A stretch of 64,000 bases of DNA, taken from positions 682,001-746,000 of the forward strand of contig NZ_JBBOCA010000001.1 of assembly GCF_038002225.1 (NCBI RefSeq). Direction: 5' to 3'. The notes beneath the pieces were generated by a model. That model was not told where the DNA came from, did not search any database, and was given only the letters and a program-made list of their open reading frames with translations. Below are positions 53,890-61,837 of this stretch, one piece after another. Every line of letters starts with the position of its first letter. The stretch's first letter is position 1. The stretch comes from Paenibacillus sp. FSL R7-0204 (GTDB lineage: Bacteria > Bacillota > Bacilli > Paenibacillales > Paenibacillaceae). The translations under genes were made by a program, and so were the position numbers.

Positions 53890-54957
53890 ATGAAGCGCAG
53901 AGTCATGAAGATATGGGAGGAAATCGGAATAGTTGGACCTATAGCCGGAATGTTGATTATGCTCTATATCTCCTGGAACGGGAGCTATTTCGGATCTAGA
54001 CTGCTGCTCCGTCATTTCGGCTGGTCCTTCTCTGAATACGGGTATCACCTGTTTGTGATGGCGATGCAGATTATCATCTTTTTCGTCTGCGGGGCGATGA
54101 TTGCCTTTGCTACACGCGGCAAGGATCAGAACTTCTACAGGCCGATCCTTACAGCCATGCGGCAGATCTCTCAAGGCAACTTCAAGATTGAACTGGAGAA
54201 CAGCGGCCAGTACCGGCAGTTCGGAGGGATTGTGGAAGGGATCAACGAAATGGCGAGTGAGCTGAGCCGGATGGAGCTGATGCGGCAGGACTTCATCGCC
54301 AGCGTATCCCATGAGATCCAGTCGCCGCTGACCTCGATCCGCGGGTTCGCTGCCGCGCTGCAAGAGGAGAATCTCAGTCCGGATATCCGCAAGCATTACC
54401 TGGATATTATTGAAGCGGAGAGCCGCCGTCTGTCCGGCCTGAGCGACAATCTGCTGAAGCTGTCCGTGCTGGACGCGGAGAGCTTCCCGTTCGAGCGGAA
54501 GCCCTATAGGCTGGATAAGCAGGTGCAGGCGATGATTCTGGCCGCAGAGCCACAGTGGCTCGGCAAGGAGATTGAAGTAGAGGCTGAGCTTGGGGTGACC
54601 ACTGTGACTGCGGTACAGGATCTGCTGAGCCAGGTATGGACCAACCTGCTGCATAACAGCATTAAGTTCACCCCGCAGGGCGGACGGATCACCATCATTG
54701 TGCGCAGTATGGGGGAGCGGGCGGAAGTGGAGATCAGGGATAGCGGGATCGGCATGACCGAAGAGGAGCTGGAGCGGATCTTCGAACGGTTCTACAAGGC
54801 GGACAAGTCCAGAAGCGTCAGCAGCGGAAGCGGAAGCGGTCTGGGCCTCCCGCTCGTGAAGAAGATCGTGGAGCTCCACGAAGGCAGCGTACACGTAACA
54901 AGCCGTCCCGGAGAGGGGGCGGCGTTCATCGTGCGTCTGCCGCAGCAGAGCAGATGA
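53890..54957 (+). CDS. Sensor histidine kinase
   Basis: A 355-residue kinase with two N-terminal membrane helices around a short external loop (about residues 12-75), a HAMP-like linker, the phosphoacceptor motif SVSHEIQSPLTSI, N box NLLHNSIKFT and G boxes DSGIGM and GSGLGLPL. The small sensor loop suggests detection within or near the membrane, as in lantibiotic or cell-envelope sensors coupled to ABC exporters. It forms one unit with the regulator and, by overlap, with the ABC gene. Confidence 0.92.
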   Translation: MKRRVMKIWEEIGIVGPIAGMLIMLYISWNGSYFGSRLLLRHFGWSFSEYGYHLFVMAMQIIIFFVCGAMIAFATRGKDQNFYRPILTAMRQISQGNFKIELENSGQYRQFGGIVEGINEMASELSRMELMRQDFIASVSHEIQSPLTSIRGFAAALQEENLSPDIRKHYLDIIEAESRRLSGLSDNLLKLSVLDAESFPFERKPYRLDKQVQAMILAAEPQWLGKEIEVEAELGVTTVTAVQDLLSQVWTNLLHNSIKFTPQGGRITIIVRSMGERAEVEIRDSGIGMTEEELERIFERFYKADKSRSVSSGSGSGLGLPLVKKIVELHEGSVHVTSRPGEGAAFIVRLPQQSR

Positions 54958-55077
54958 ACCATGAACCCGCCGTTCAAGCGAATAATCAGCGCCGGTACTT
55001 CAGCCGGACATTCACTGGCCAGGAGGCCGGTTATGCCGCCGGTGATGTCCTCCGGTTCACCCAGGCATCCGAACAGC

Positions 55078-55128
55078 ATAGCCCCGTACCCAGGACAGAC
55101 AGATCATACTGTCATGGGTGCGGGGCTA
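55078..55128. terminator. Terminator between the kinase and MocR genes
   Basis: ATAGCCCCGTACCCA pairs with TGGGTGCGGGGCTAT, then TTTACG. It lies between two convergent genes. Confidence 0.75.
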
Positions 55129-55171
55129 TTTACGCAGCCGTATTCGCTTAAATCCGTCTGTGCTGTCTCAA

Positions 55172-56791
55172 TCACAGTCCCCGCCGGATTAGCTCAGCCA
55201 GAAGGGGAATTCCGTGCTCCAGTTCTGCCGCAGAGGCATAAGCATAGGACAGTCTGAGATGCCTGCCGTCGCTGCGGTCATACAGATCGCCAGTATTCAG
55301 CAGCAGTCCGGCACGCAGCGCTGCGGTGAACAGCTTGCGCGGGGAGACAGCCTGGCGGAGAGACAGCCAGATATAGAAGCCTCCTGCCGGTATGTTCCAG
55401 GTTGCCAGTCCGCCGCAATGAAGCTGCAGCAGCTCAACCATATGGTCACGGCGCGCACGTAGTCTGCCGCGCAGGACATGCAGATGCTCCTCATGATAGC
55501 CGCCCGTAAGCCAACTGGCGGCCGCCAGCTGTGACAGGGAGCTTGCGCCGTAATCGCTCTGCATCTTGATGTCGGCCAGCCGCCGGACGACCGGCTCCGG
55601 TCCGGCGATCCAGCCGATGCGCAGGCCGGGGCTGGCTGCTTTGGACAGGGTGCCCAGATGCAGGACCCGTCCCTCGTGGTCCAGCGCCTTCAGCGGAGGT
55701 GGGGGCGGGGCGTCCAGCCATAATTCCTGGTAGGCCCCATCCTCCAGGATGGGCAGCCCGAGTCTGCCTGTGACCTCCATCAGCTCCCGGCGGCGCTCGG
55801 CATCCATCAGGATTCCGGTAGGGTTATGAAAAGAAGGGATGCTGTAGAGCATCGCCGCCTTAATGCGGACCGCCTCGGCTGCAAGCTGCTCCGGGATCAG
55901 ACCCCGCCCGTCCATAGGCAGGCCGCTGAATTTCACCCCGGCAGACTGAAAGGCATGAATCGAATACAGATAGGACGGCTTCTCCAGCAGGATAGAAGAG
56001 CCGCGCGGCAGCAGCCCGAGGGCAATGAGCTGAAGCCCCTGAAGGGCACCTGAGGTAATCAGGATGGATTCCGGGCCGGCGGTAATGCCACTCCGGGCCA
56101 GTAACCGGCTGACCGCCACCCGCAGCGCCGGATTGCCGAGCGGCTCCTCATAGGAGAGAGGAGGAAGAACGCGCTGCGCGAGTCCGGCCAGCACCTCGTT
56201 CATCGCCGCTCCGGGCAGCAGCTCAGGCGCTGGCTCACCCGTGCCAAGGCGGATCAGGCCCGGCTCATATTCGAGCCGGTTAATATCCTGTACGGTGGGC
56301 AGATTGGGATAGTGAGTCCCCTCCTCCACATAATCGTTCCAGTTGCCGGAGTGCTCCGGCTTAGAGGGCTCCGCTTCCCCGGCTTTTCCGGATTTTCCGG
56401 CGGAACCACCGGAAGCCGGGAGCACAGAACGTGTGCCCGTAACTATCGTTCCGCCCCCGCGCCTGCCTTCAATCAGGCCCAGAGCGGTCAGCTGACCCAA
56501 CGCTGTAACCACCGTACTGCGGTTCACTCCAAGCTGGCGGGACAGCTCCCGCTGCGGGGCCAGCCGCATGCCGGGCGGCCAGGCCCCGGTGGTGATCTTG
56601 ATTAGGAAGTAGCCGGTGATCTGACCATGCAGCGGCAGCGGAGAAGCCGGGTCCGGCTTCCAGTTCTCCGGCAGGCCGGAGACGGCACCAGCCTGCTGCG
56701 CTCCAGGAGCTGCGGGCCGGGAATCGTCCGTATATACGGATGGGCCGGGCGTGCATAGGTCTGTATGGTTGGGCCGTTGAGGATGTGTCAA
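55172..56791 (-). CDS. MocR-family regulator (GntR HTH fused to aminotransferase-like domain)
   Basis: About 539 residues: GntR winged helix at roughly 55-120 (LAPQRELSRQLGVNRSTV) and a fold-type I aminotransferase domain with SFHNPTG and the PLP lysine in HLGTLSKAASPG. MocR proteins use bound PLP or an amino compound as effector. TTG 56791 is chosen because GGAAGGAG lies seven bases upstream; a longer frame would run through a repeat element and has no ribosome site. It diverges from a LysE exporter, its likely target. Confidence 0.88.
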   Translation of the reverse strand: MTHPQRPNHTDLCTPGPSVYTDDSRPAAPGAQQAGAVSGLPENWKPDPASPLPLHGQITGYFLIKITTGAWPPGMRLAPQRELSRQLGVNRSTVVTALGQLTALGLIEGRRGGGTIVTGTRSVLPASGGSAGKSGKAGEAEPSKPEHSGNWNDYVEEGTHYPNLPTVQDINRLEYEPGLIRLGTGEPAPELLPGAAMNEVLAGLAQRVLPPLSYEEPLGNPALRVAVSRLLARSGITAGPESILITSGALQGLQLIALGLLPRGSSILLEKPSYLYSIHAFQSAGVKFSGLPMDGRGLIPEQLAAEAVRIKAAMLYSIPSFHNPTGILMDAERRRELMEVTGRLGLPILEDGAYQELWLDAPPPPPLKALDHEGRVLHLGTLSKAASPGLRIGWIAGPEPVVRRLADIKMQSDYGASSLSQLAAASWLTGGYHEEHLHVLRGRLRARRDHMVELLQLHCGGLATWNIPAGGFYIWLSLRQAVSPRKLFTAALRAGLLLNTGDLYDRSDGRHLRLSYAYASAAELEHGIPLLAELIRRGL

Positions 56792-56818
56792 GGGCAGGCT
56801 CCTTCCGGACGGATTATT

Positions 56819-56930
56819 GTACAAAAGCGAAAAAGCGAACACATTGTGCTTCAGCGCAGGCAACCGGCCCCAATGTATGCGAAAAACCAAACACATTGTG
56901 CCACTGCGAGGGCTACCGAGCGATTGTCGC
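56819..56930. repeat. Short copy of the dispersed hairpin repeat family
   Basis: Two units begin at 56819 (TGTACAAAAGCGAAAAAGCG) and 56874 (TGTATGCGAAAAACC), each continuing with AACACATTGTGC and a GC-rich spacer. They closely match the degenerate first unit of the array at 40439 (TGTATGCGAAAAAGCGAA), linking the two loci as one family. They lie in the promoter region between mocR and lysE. Confidence 0.7.
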
Positions 56931-56962
56931 TCCTCATAGCCGCTATTGACTAGCATAGCCCT

Positions 56963-57000
56963 CATTTCTTTCTTTCTTTCTCTCTTTCGTTCTTTCTTCC
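56963..57000. repeat. CTTT microsatellite
   Basis: A 38-base tract of CTTT/CTCT units in the mocR-lysE intergenic region. Such tracts slip during replication and, near a promoter, can vary expression; here it lies upstream of both divergent genes. Confidence 0.7.
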
Positions 57001-57173
57001 AGTCTATCATGATTCCTCCGCTTTCATTCGTCTTGGTTGGTAAGTGGCGAAGAACTTGGATGGTTACGGAAGTTACTAGGTCAGGGTACGATCATTAGGC
57101 TATAACCGGAGGAAGCCTGTGAAGCTTGGTTTACCCTGGAAGCATCATAAGGAAGATAGAAGGGGGAAAAGAA

Positions 57174-57785
57174 ATGGTACAGGCCATTATTCATGGAATC
57201 ATCCTGGCCTTCGGGCTGATTCTGCCGCTGGGCGTACAGAATATATTCGTCTTCAATCAAGGGGCACAGCATATGAGATTCCGCAGTACGCTGCCTGTCG
57301 TTCTGACAGCGGCAGTCTGCGATACGCTGCTTATCGCTGCGGCAGTCGGCGGAGTTTCCTTGGTCATTCTTTCGGTGAGCTGGGTCACGCCTGTTATATA
57401 TGGAGCGGGCATTCTGTTTCTCGCCTTCATGGGCTGGAGAATCTGGCACTCCGCTCCGGCGAAGGATGAGTCGGGCCGTCTCTCGCCGAAGGGACAGATA
57501 CTCTATGCGCTGTCTGTCTCCCTCCTGAACCCGCATGCCCTTCTAGATACGGTGGGCGTGATCGGGACCAGCTCGCTGCAATACGATGGGGGGGTGCGTT
57601 GGATCTTCGCGGCGGCGACAGTGACTGTCTCCTGGCTCTGGTTCCTTGGTCTTGCTGCAGCGGGCCGCCAGCTCGGCAGGCTGGATGCTTCCGGCAAAGT
57701 CATGAAGGGGCTGAATACCGTTTCCGCCCTGTTGATTTGGGGGATCGCCGTTTATATGGGAGTTCAGCTGTGGGGGCTGTTGTAA
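57174..57785 (+). CDS. LysE/ArgO-family amino acid exporter
   Basis: A 203-residue protein with five or six membrane helices and the LysE signature FGLILPLGVQNIFVFNQGAQ near the N-terminus. Members export basic amino acids such as lysine and arginine. GAAGGGGGAAAAG precedes ATG 57174; a longer start at 57126 is less likely. The divergent MocR regulator probably controls it. Confidence 0.9.
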   Translation: MVQAIIHGIILAFGLILPLGVQNIFVFNQGAQHMRFRSTLPVVLTAAVCDTLLIAAAVGGVSLVILSVSWVTPVIYGAGILFLAFMGWRIWHSAPAKDESGRLSPKGQILYALSVSLLNPHALLDTVGVIGTSSLQYDGGVRWIFAAATVTVSWLWFLGLAAAGRQLGRLDASGKVMKGLNTVSALLIWGIAVYMGVQLWGLL

Positions 57786-57832
57786 TGCATACGAAGCTGG
57801 CTCCAGATATTCAAGTCATTGAACTGACTATT

Positions 57833-58222
57833 TTAGTTTGTATTTACTTTACTCAATAGGTCTGTTAATTCTTTAGAGCTGCGATCTTTTAATTTCAACA
57901 TTTTTTCGCTATTACTATCTTTAATCAGAAATCCACTTTTGGTTTTAAAATCTAAATAAAGGCTGAATCTCACAACTTCGGTATCCGCGTAAGTAACATT
58001 CATTCGATACGTTGGTGGACCCACATCAACAGCCCCGCGTACTTTTTTCACAGTTCTCATAGCATCGTTGAATACCCGGATACTATCGTTATCAGTGTAA
58101 GTAGTTTCAGCGGTTTCAGAAATAAGACTGACGCTAACAATCTTAGGATTTGGTTTGACTAAAACATATATTAAAACAAGTAATATTATTAAGGAAATTG
58201 AAATGATGCCGATTCTTTTCAT
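57833..58222 (-). CDS. Membrane-anchored hypothetical protein
   Basis: A 129-residue protein with one N-terminal hydrophobic helix (IGIISISLIILLVLIYVLV) that acts as signal anchor, and a small extracellular domain with a beta-rich pattern. I do not recognise the family with confidence; it resembles small YhfM-like exported proteins. AAGGGGAGCG precedes the ATG. The DNA is clearly more AT-rich than the flanking lysE gene, marking the start of an accessory region. Confidence 0.65.
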   Translation of the reverse strand: MKRIGIISISLIILLVLIYVLVKPNPKIVSVSLISETAETTYTDNDSIRVFNDAMRTVKKVRGAVDVGPPTYRMNVTYADTEVVRFSLYLDFKTKSGFLIKDSNSEKMLKLKDRSSKELTDLLSKVNTN

Positions 58223-58458
58223 AAACGCTCCCCTTAATGAAATGTTCTTGGCCTTTATTCAATAACTTCTAAATTATTGATTCAGCCCTTATCCGTAAGA
58301 TTCGGCAAGCCCGTTGCCAAACTGTTTCGAATTCTTCACACTTTCGAGCTATAGTTGTTTTATTTGACTCTATTCTATTGACGGTTGAAATCCCATCCCC
58401 TACCATACAGATATAAACATAATGTTCTAAATTATGGAATGTGGAAGGTGGTGTTGCT

Positions 58459-59844
58459 TTGAAGCCTGCAGTCATGATTCGAGACCAGCTTGCAGATTAT
58501 TTAACCCAGCATGGGCTGTCCATTAATCAGTTTGCCATAAGATCCGGCATTAATTCCGGGACGCTGAGCCGGATTATTAATGGCCATCAGCCCATTGCTA
58601 TGAGCCATCTGGAGTTAATCACTGCGGGAATGGGGGTGAGCGAGGATTTTTTTTACAGTCTGTATGTGGAGGAGTGTTTCTATTATTCGGCACCGACCTG
58701 GCGGCGGCTTCGCCCGTTCATTGTGAAGTGTGCGGAACTGGGGCGAACGGATTGTATCGGGCGTCTGGTGGAGAACCTGCTGGATAATCTGACCTATGTT
58801 CCCATGCTGTATGAAGTAGCGGAAGGCTTGTTCCAACAGGGCCACTGGCCGGCGGCGGCACTCCTCTATGAGAACGTAAGCGCCAGCGAGAAATACCAGT
58901 ATTCCGAACGCTTGGCCACCTGCCAATACCGCCTGTTCCAGATTGCCCTGGGTGATGACCAGAGCACGAACCTGCGCGCGGCCACCCTGTTCGAGAGCTA
59001 CATCCCGCGCCTGAATGAGGCGGATCAGTTGGATGGGTTGAAGGATTTGTTGGAAGTCTATTATTCCTTGCAGCAGTGGCGTAAAGTTGATGAACTCGCA
59101 GAGAAGATGCTTGGACTGGCTACACTCCGTTATAATCTCCAGCTCCAGTCAAACCTTAATCGGGGTAACATTAAAACTCCACTATATCTCTACATTTTGC
59201 GCGCTCATCTCTTTCTCTCTAGTATTTGCATGGAATACGGGGATTATAAATCTGCTATAGAACTTGTGCCGCGCTATATGGACGGAAGCTGGATAAAGGA
59301 AGATGATGAAGAAGCAAGACGAACGTTAGTTCAGTTTAGAGAGTGGGGTACTGCGAATATTTACTTATACCGCATGCTGGACGGACAAATAGAAGTGCTA
59401 GACGAGTATGTCGAATATATATCTGCACAAACCGACGAGATATTTACGGCGATGTACAATATTATCCGATGTGCAAATTGGTATGATTGGAATGTTGATC
59501 ACATTCTGGAGCGCTTCTCTGCCTATATCCCATATCGAACATATAAATCAGAATTCGGTCAATACAACTCACAGATTATGGCAGACAAATACGCTAGATT
59601 TCTCGCTGAATTGGCAAACTATTATTTACATAATAAGAGAAACAGAGGGATTGAATTCTTACTACAAAGTTTGGAATCTTCGTCTATTATAAACAATGAG
59701 AGTGTAGCAATCACTTGTGTCAATTTGTTTGAACAATACAGGGATGTTGCCAGTTTAGAAGAGTTGGAAAGATACAAATATTTAATGAGAGAGGTGTGCA
59801 AACCAAATGAAAAAACAATTTATCAAGCTTCTGGTTCTATGTAG
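58459..59844 (+). CDS. HTH-TPR peptide-receptor-like transcriptional regulator (copy 2)
   Basis: About 461 residues: an Xre-type HTH (LSINQFAIRSGINSGTLSRIING in pieces, residues 17-45) and a TPR-like helical C-terminal region. TTG 58459 follows GGAAGGTGG and aligns exactly with the start of copy 3 (LKPAVMIRDQ against VEHTVKIRDE); GTG 58441 is an alternative. The first half is GC-rich like the chromosome; from about 59150 the sequence turns AT-rich, as if the ligand-binding half had been exchanged. The 3' end overlaps a secreted micropeptide gene by 38 bases. Confidence 0.8.
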   Translation: MKPAVMIRDQLADYLTQHGLSINQFAIRSGINSGTLSRIINGHQPIAMSHLELITAGMGVSEDFFYSLYVEECFYYSAPTWRRLRPFIVKCAELGRTDCIGRLVENLLDNLTYVPMLYEVAEGLFQQGHWPAAALLYENVSASEKYQYSERLATCQYRLFQIALGDDQSTNLRAATLFESYIPRLNEADQLDGLKDLLEVYYSLQQWRKVDELAEKMLGLATLRYNLQLQSNLNRGNIKTPLYLYILRAHLFLSSICMEYGDYKSAIELVPRYMDGSWIKEDDEEARRTLVQFREWGTANIYLYRMLDGQIEVLDEYVEYISAQTDEIFTAMYNIIRCANWYDWNVDHILERFSAYIPYRTYKSEFGQYNSQIMADKYARFLAELANYYLHNKRNRGIEFLLQSLESSSIINNESVAITCVNLFEQYRDVASLEELERYKYLMREVCKPNEKTIYQASGSM

Positions 59845-59947
59845 CTTATCCGTTGTAATTTTGTCTACAATTTCAACTAGTGGGATTGTAAAAGATAGCA
59901 GCATTCAGTCATTAATCCAAACTAATTCACATGGTATTGGTGGTTAA
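59807..59947 (+). CDS. Putative secreted signalling micropeptide of receptor copy 2
   Basis: A 46-codon frame with GAGAGGTG upstream, starting within the receptor gene. It encodes MKKQFIKLL, a hydrophobic core (VLCSLSVVILSTIS) and a polar tail ending IQTNSHGIGG. The last six residues SHGIGG align with EHGVEF of the first micropeptide as xHG(V/I)xx. A strong terminator follows 14 bases after the stop, so receptor and peptide form one transcription unit. Role as an exported and re-imported signal is inferred by analogy with Phr, PapR and AimP. Confidence 0.72.
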   Translation: MKKQFIKLLVLCSLSVVILSTISTSGIVKDSSIQSLIQTNSHGIGG

Positions 59948-59961
59948 CTGATTCATCAACC

Positions 59962-59993
59962 AACGTTCCCGTTTATTCCGGGAACGTTTTTTA
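59962..59993 (+). terminator. Terminator after the second micropeptide gene
   Basis: AACGTTCCCG (59962-59971) and CGGGAACGTT (59979-59988) form a perfect stem followed by TTTTTA. Confidence 0.92.
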
Positions 59994-60175
59994 TTTGCTG
60001 ATTTTTAAAGGGGATATATTCAGAACCTAGCCTGTCGGGTAGACGGTTTAGTTTGGTTGCGCTATAGTTTTGAAATTATTGTATCTATAACCAATATAGT
60101 GAATAATGCAAAGAGACCTATTTTTTGCAATTTTACATAAAAATCTATAATGTTGCATAAGGAGGCGGGATTCCC

Positions 60176-60355
60176 ATGCATAGTCCAGCAATCGTTAGAA
60201 TTCGTATAGAGCAAGCTAGAATTAAGCTTCATAAATTACATATTCAATATGGCAGCTTGAATCATCCGGAGGTTTTGCGGCAATCTATAGTGCTGGATGA
60301 GCTGCTCAATACCTACGATAATGCCTATCGAATGAACAAGCGGCCGCCTGCTTAA
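60176..60355 (+). CDS. Small Spo0E-like aspartyl-phosphate phosphatase
   Basis: A 59-residue protein behind AAGGAGGCGGG: two helices, IVRIRIEQARIKLHKLHIQY and NHPEVLRQSIVLDELLNTYDN (in pieces), with the Spo0E-family SxxLD motif (SIVLD). At this size it is a minimal two-helix Spo0E/YnzD-like protein. It sits between the second micropeptide and the third receptor, repeating the Spo0E-receptor order seen at 8.3-8.7 kb, 72 bases before the receptor start. Confidence 0.8.
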   Translation: MHSPAIVRIRIEQARIKLHKLHIQYGSLNHPEVLRQSIVLDELLNTYDNAYRMNKRPPA

Positions 60356-60427
60356 ATATTGATTTAGAAAATAACTTTCAAATATAAAATCCAATGGACA
60401 CGTTTACAAAAAAAGGTGGTAACTGAA

Positions 60428-61750
60428 GTGGAGCATACAGTCAAAATCCGGGACGAGATAGCGGCGTATCTCACAAAACATAAATTGTCTATTAATCAGT
60501 TTGCGATTGCCAGCGGAATTCATTCCGGCACACTCAGCCGGGTGATGAAAGGCCAGCAGGCCTTGGCGATGAATCATTTGACCCGTGTGACCAGCGGGAT
60601 GGGGCTGCCGGAGGATTACTTTTACAGTCAATATGTGGATGAATGTTTATATGATTCGACACCGACTTGGCGGCGTTTACGGCCGTTCCTGCTGCAATGT
60701 GCGGCGTTATCGCGTCTGGATTGTATTGAGCGGGTGGCGCAGAATTTACTGGATAATCTGTTGTATGCACCGCTGCTGTTCGAGGTTGCCGAGGAGTTAT
60801 TTGAGCAGAAGAACTGGCAAGCCGCTGCATTAATCTATGACAATGTGGGAGCCAGCGAGAAATACCAGCATTCCGAACGGCTGGCGCTCTGCCAATATCG
60901 GCTATTCCTGATTAATCTGGGCGATGATCCGCAGGAAAATCTAATTGCTGCTACGTTATTAGAGAATTATGTCGATAAGCTGGATGAAGTCAATCAGTTG
61001 GATGCGCTGAAAGAGTTGGCGGATATCTATCTTGCGCTTCAGAAATGGGACAAGGTATCTGAGGTTGTAGAAGAAATGCTCCGAGTGGCCTCCGTCCATT
61101 ATGACCTTCATGGTGAATCAGGCCGTAGGCATAGAGATCATAAGTTATATAAAAGGCCGCTGTATACATATATATTATATGCTCAGCTTATGAGATCCAG
61201 TGTTTATGAAGAGATTGGAGATTACAAAACTGCACTCGATATGATACCTATATATATGGATCATAGCTGGATACGGGAAGATGACGAAGAAGCATGGCGT
61301 ATTAAGGCTCAATATATAGATTGGGGAACGGCTAATACGTATCTTTACCGCTTAATGGATGGGCAGATTGAGGTTCTTGATGCATATGTCGAATACATCT
61401 CAAATCATGAAAATGAAATATTCATGGCGCTGTTCAAAATTGTTCAAATGGCTAATCAGTATAAGTGGGACGTGGATCATGTTTTACAGAGATTTGCGGA
61501 TTATATTCCGTACCGGAAGATTTATAGTATCTTTGGTGAACATAACAAATTCCTCCATGAAAAAAACTACACCCAATTCTGCAGCGAGCTGGCAACCTAC
61601 TATCTCACCCGCAAACGGTATAAAGGCGACGATGTGATTATGCAAAGCGTAGACCTATCCGCCAAACTAGACAGTGAGCATAATGTGATCCGGGGGACGA
61701 TATCCGTGGATTTCGAGATTGCGATTTCGGAGTTTCCGAAGTCGGGCTGA
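60428..61750 (+). CDS. HTH-TPR peptide-receptor-like regulator (copy 3), C-terminally short, no peptide gene
   Basis: About 440 residues, closely related to copy 2: HTH with LSINQFAIASGIHSGTLSRV and shared blocks such as DGQIEVLD and WGTANxYLYR. GTG 60428 has AAAGGTGG at a good distance. The tail diverges after the block matching LLQSLES in copy 2 and ends about 20-25 residues sooner, losing the last TPR helix. No small peptide frame overlaps or follows; a terminator lies 38 bases downstream. It may be an orphan receptor that listens to the upstream peptide, or a decaying copy. Confidence 0.8.
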   Translation: MEHTVKIRDEIAAYLTKHKLSINQFAIASGIHSGTLSRVMKGQQALAMNHLTRVTSGMGLPEDYFYSQYVDECLYDSTPTWRRLRPFLLQCAALSRLDCIERVAQNLLDNLLYAPLLFEVAEELFEQKNWQAAALIYDNVGASEKYQHSERLALCQYRLFLINLGDDPQENLIAATLLENYVDKLDEVNQLDALKELADIYLALQKWDKVSEVVEEMLRVASVHYDLHGESGRRHRDHKLYKRPLYTYILYAQLMRSSVYEEIGDYKTALDMIPIYMDHSWIREDDEEAWRIKAQYIDWGTANTYLYRLMDGQIEVLDAYVEYISNHENEIFMALFKIVQMANQYKWDVDHVLQRFADYIPYRKIYSIFGEHNKFLHEKNYTQFCSELATYYLTRKRYKGDDVIMQSVDLSAKLDSEHNVIRGTISVDFEIAISEFPKSG

Positions 61751-61788
61751 AGCACACACTTGCTTCGACAACTATGAATGTGTTATAA

Positions 61789-61820
61789 AACAGGCCCATG
61801 AACTTGTTCATGGGCCTGTT
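61789..61820. terminator. Bidirectional terminator between receptor copy 3 and moaA
   Basis: AACAGGCCCATGAAC and GTTCATGGGCCTGTT form a perfect 15-bp stem (the innermost pairs are closed by TT and would open). Confidence 0.85.
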
Positions 61821-61837
61821 ACATTTGTCTCCGTGCA

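Noticed and set aside
54961..55257. Small frame after the histidine kinase
   Set aside because: It runs through the kinase-mocR terminator hairpin and into the antisense of mocR, with no ribosome site.
58269..58475. 68-codon minus-strand frame upstream of receptor copy 2
   Set aside because: It covers the promoter and start region of the receptor gene, has no clear ribosome site and no familiar sequence.
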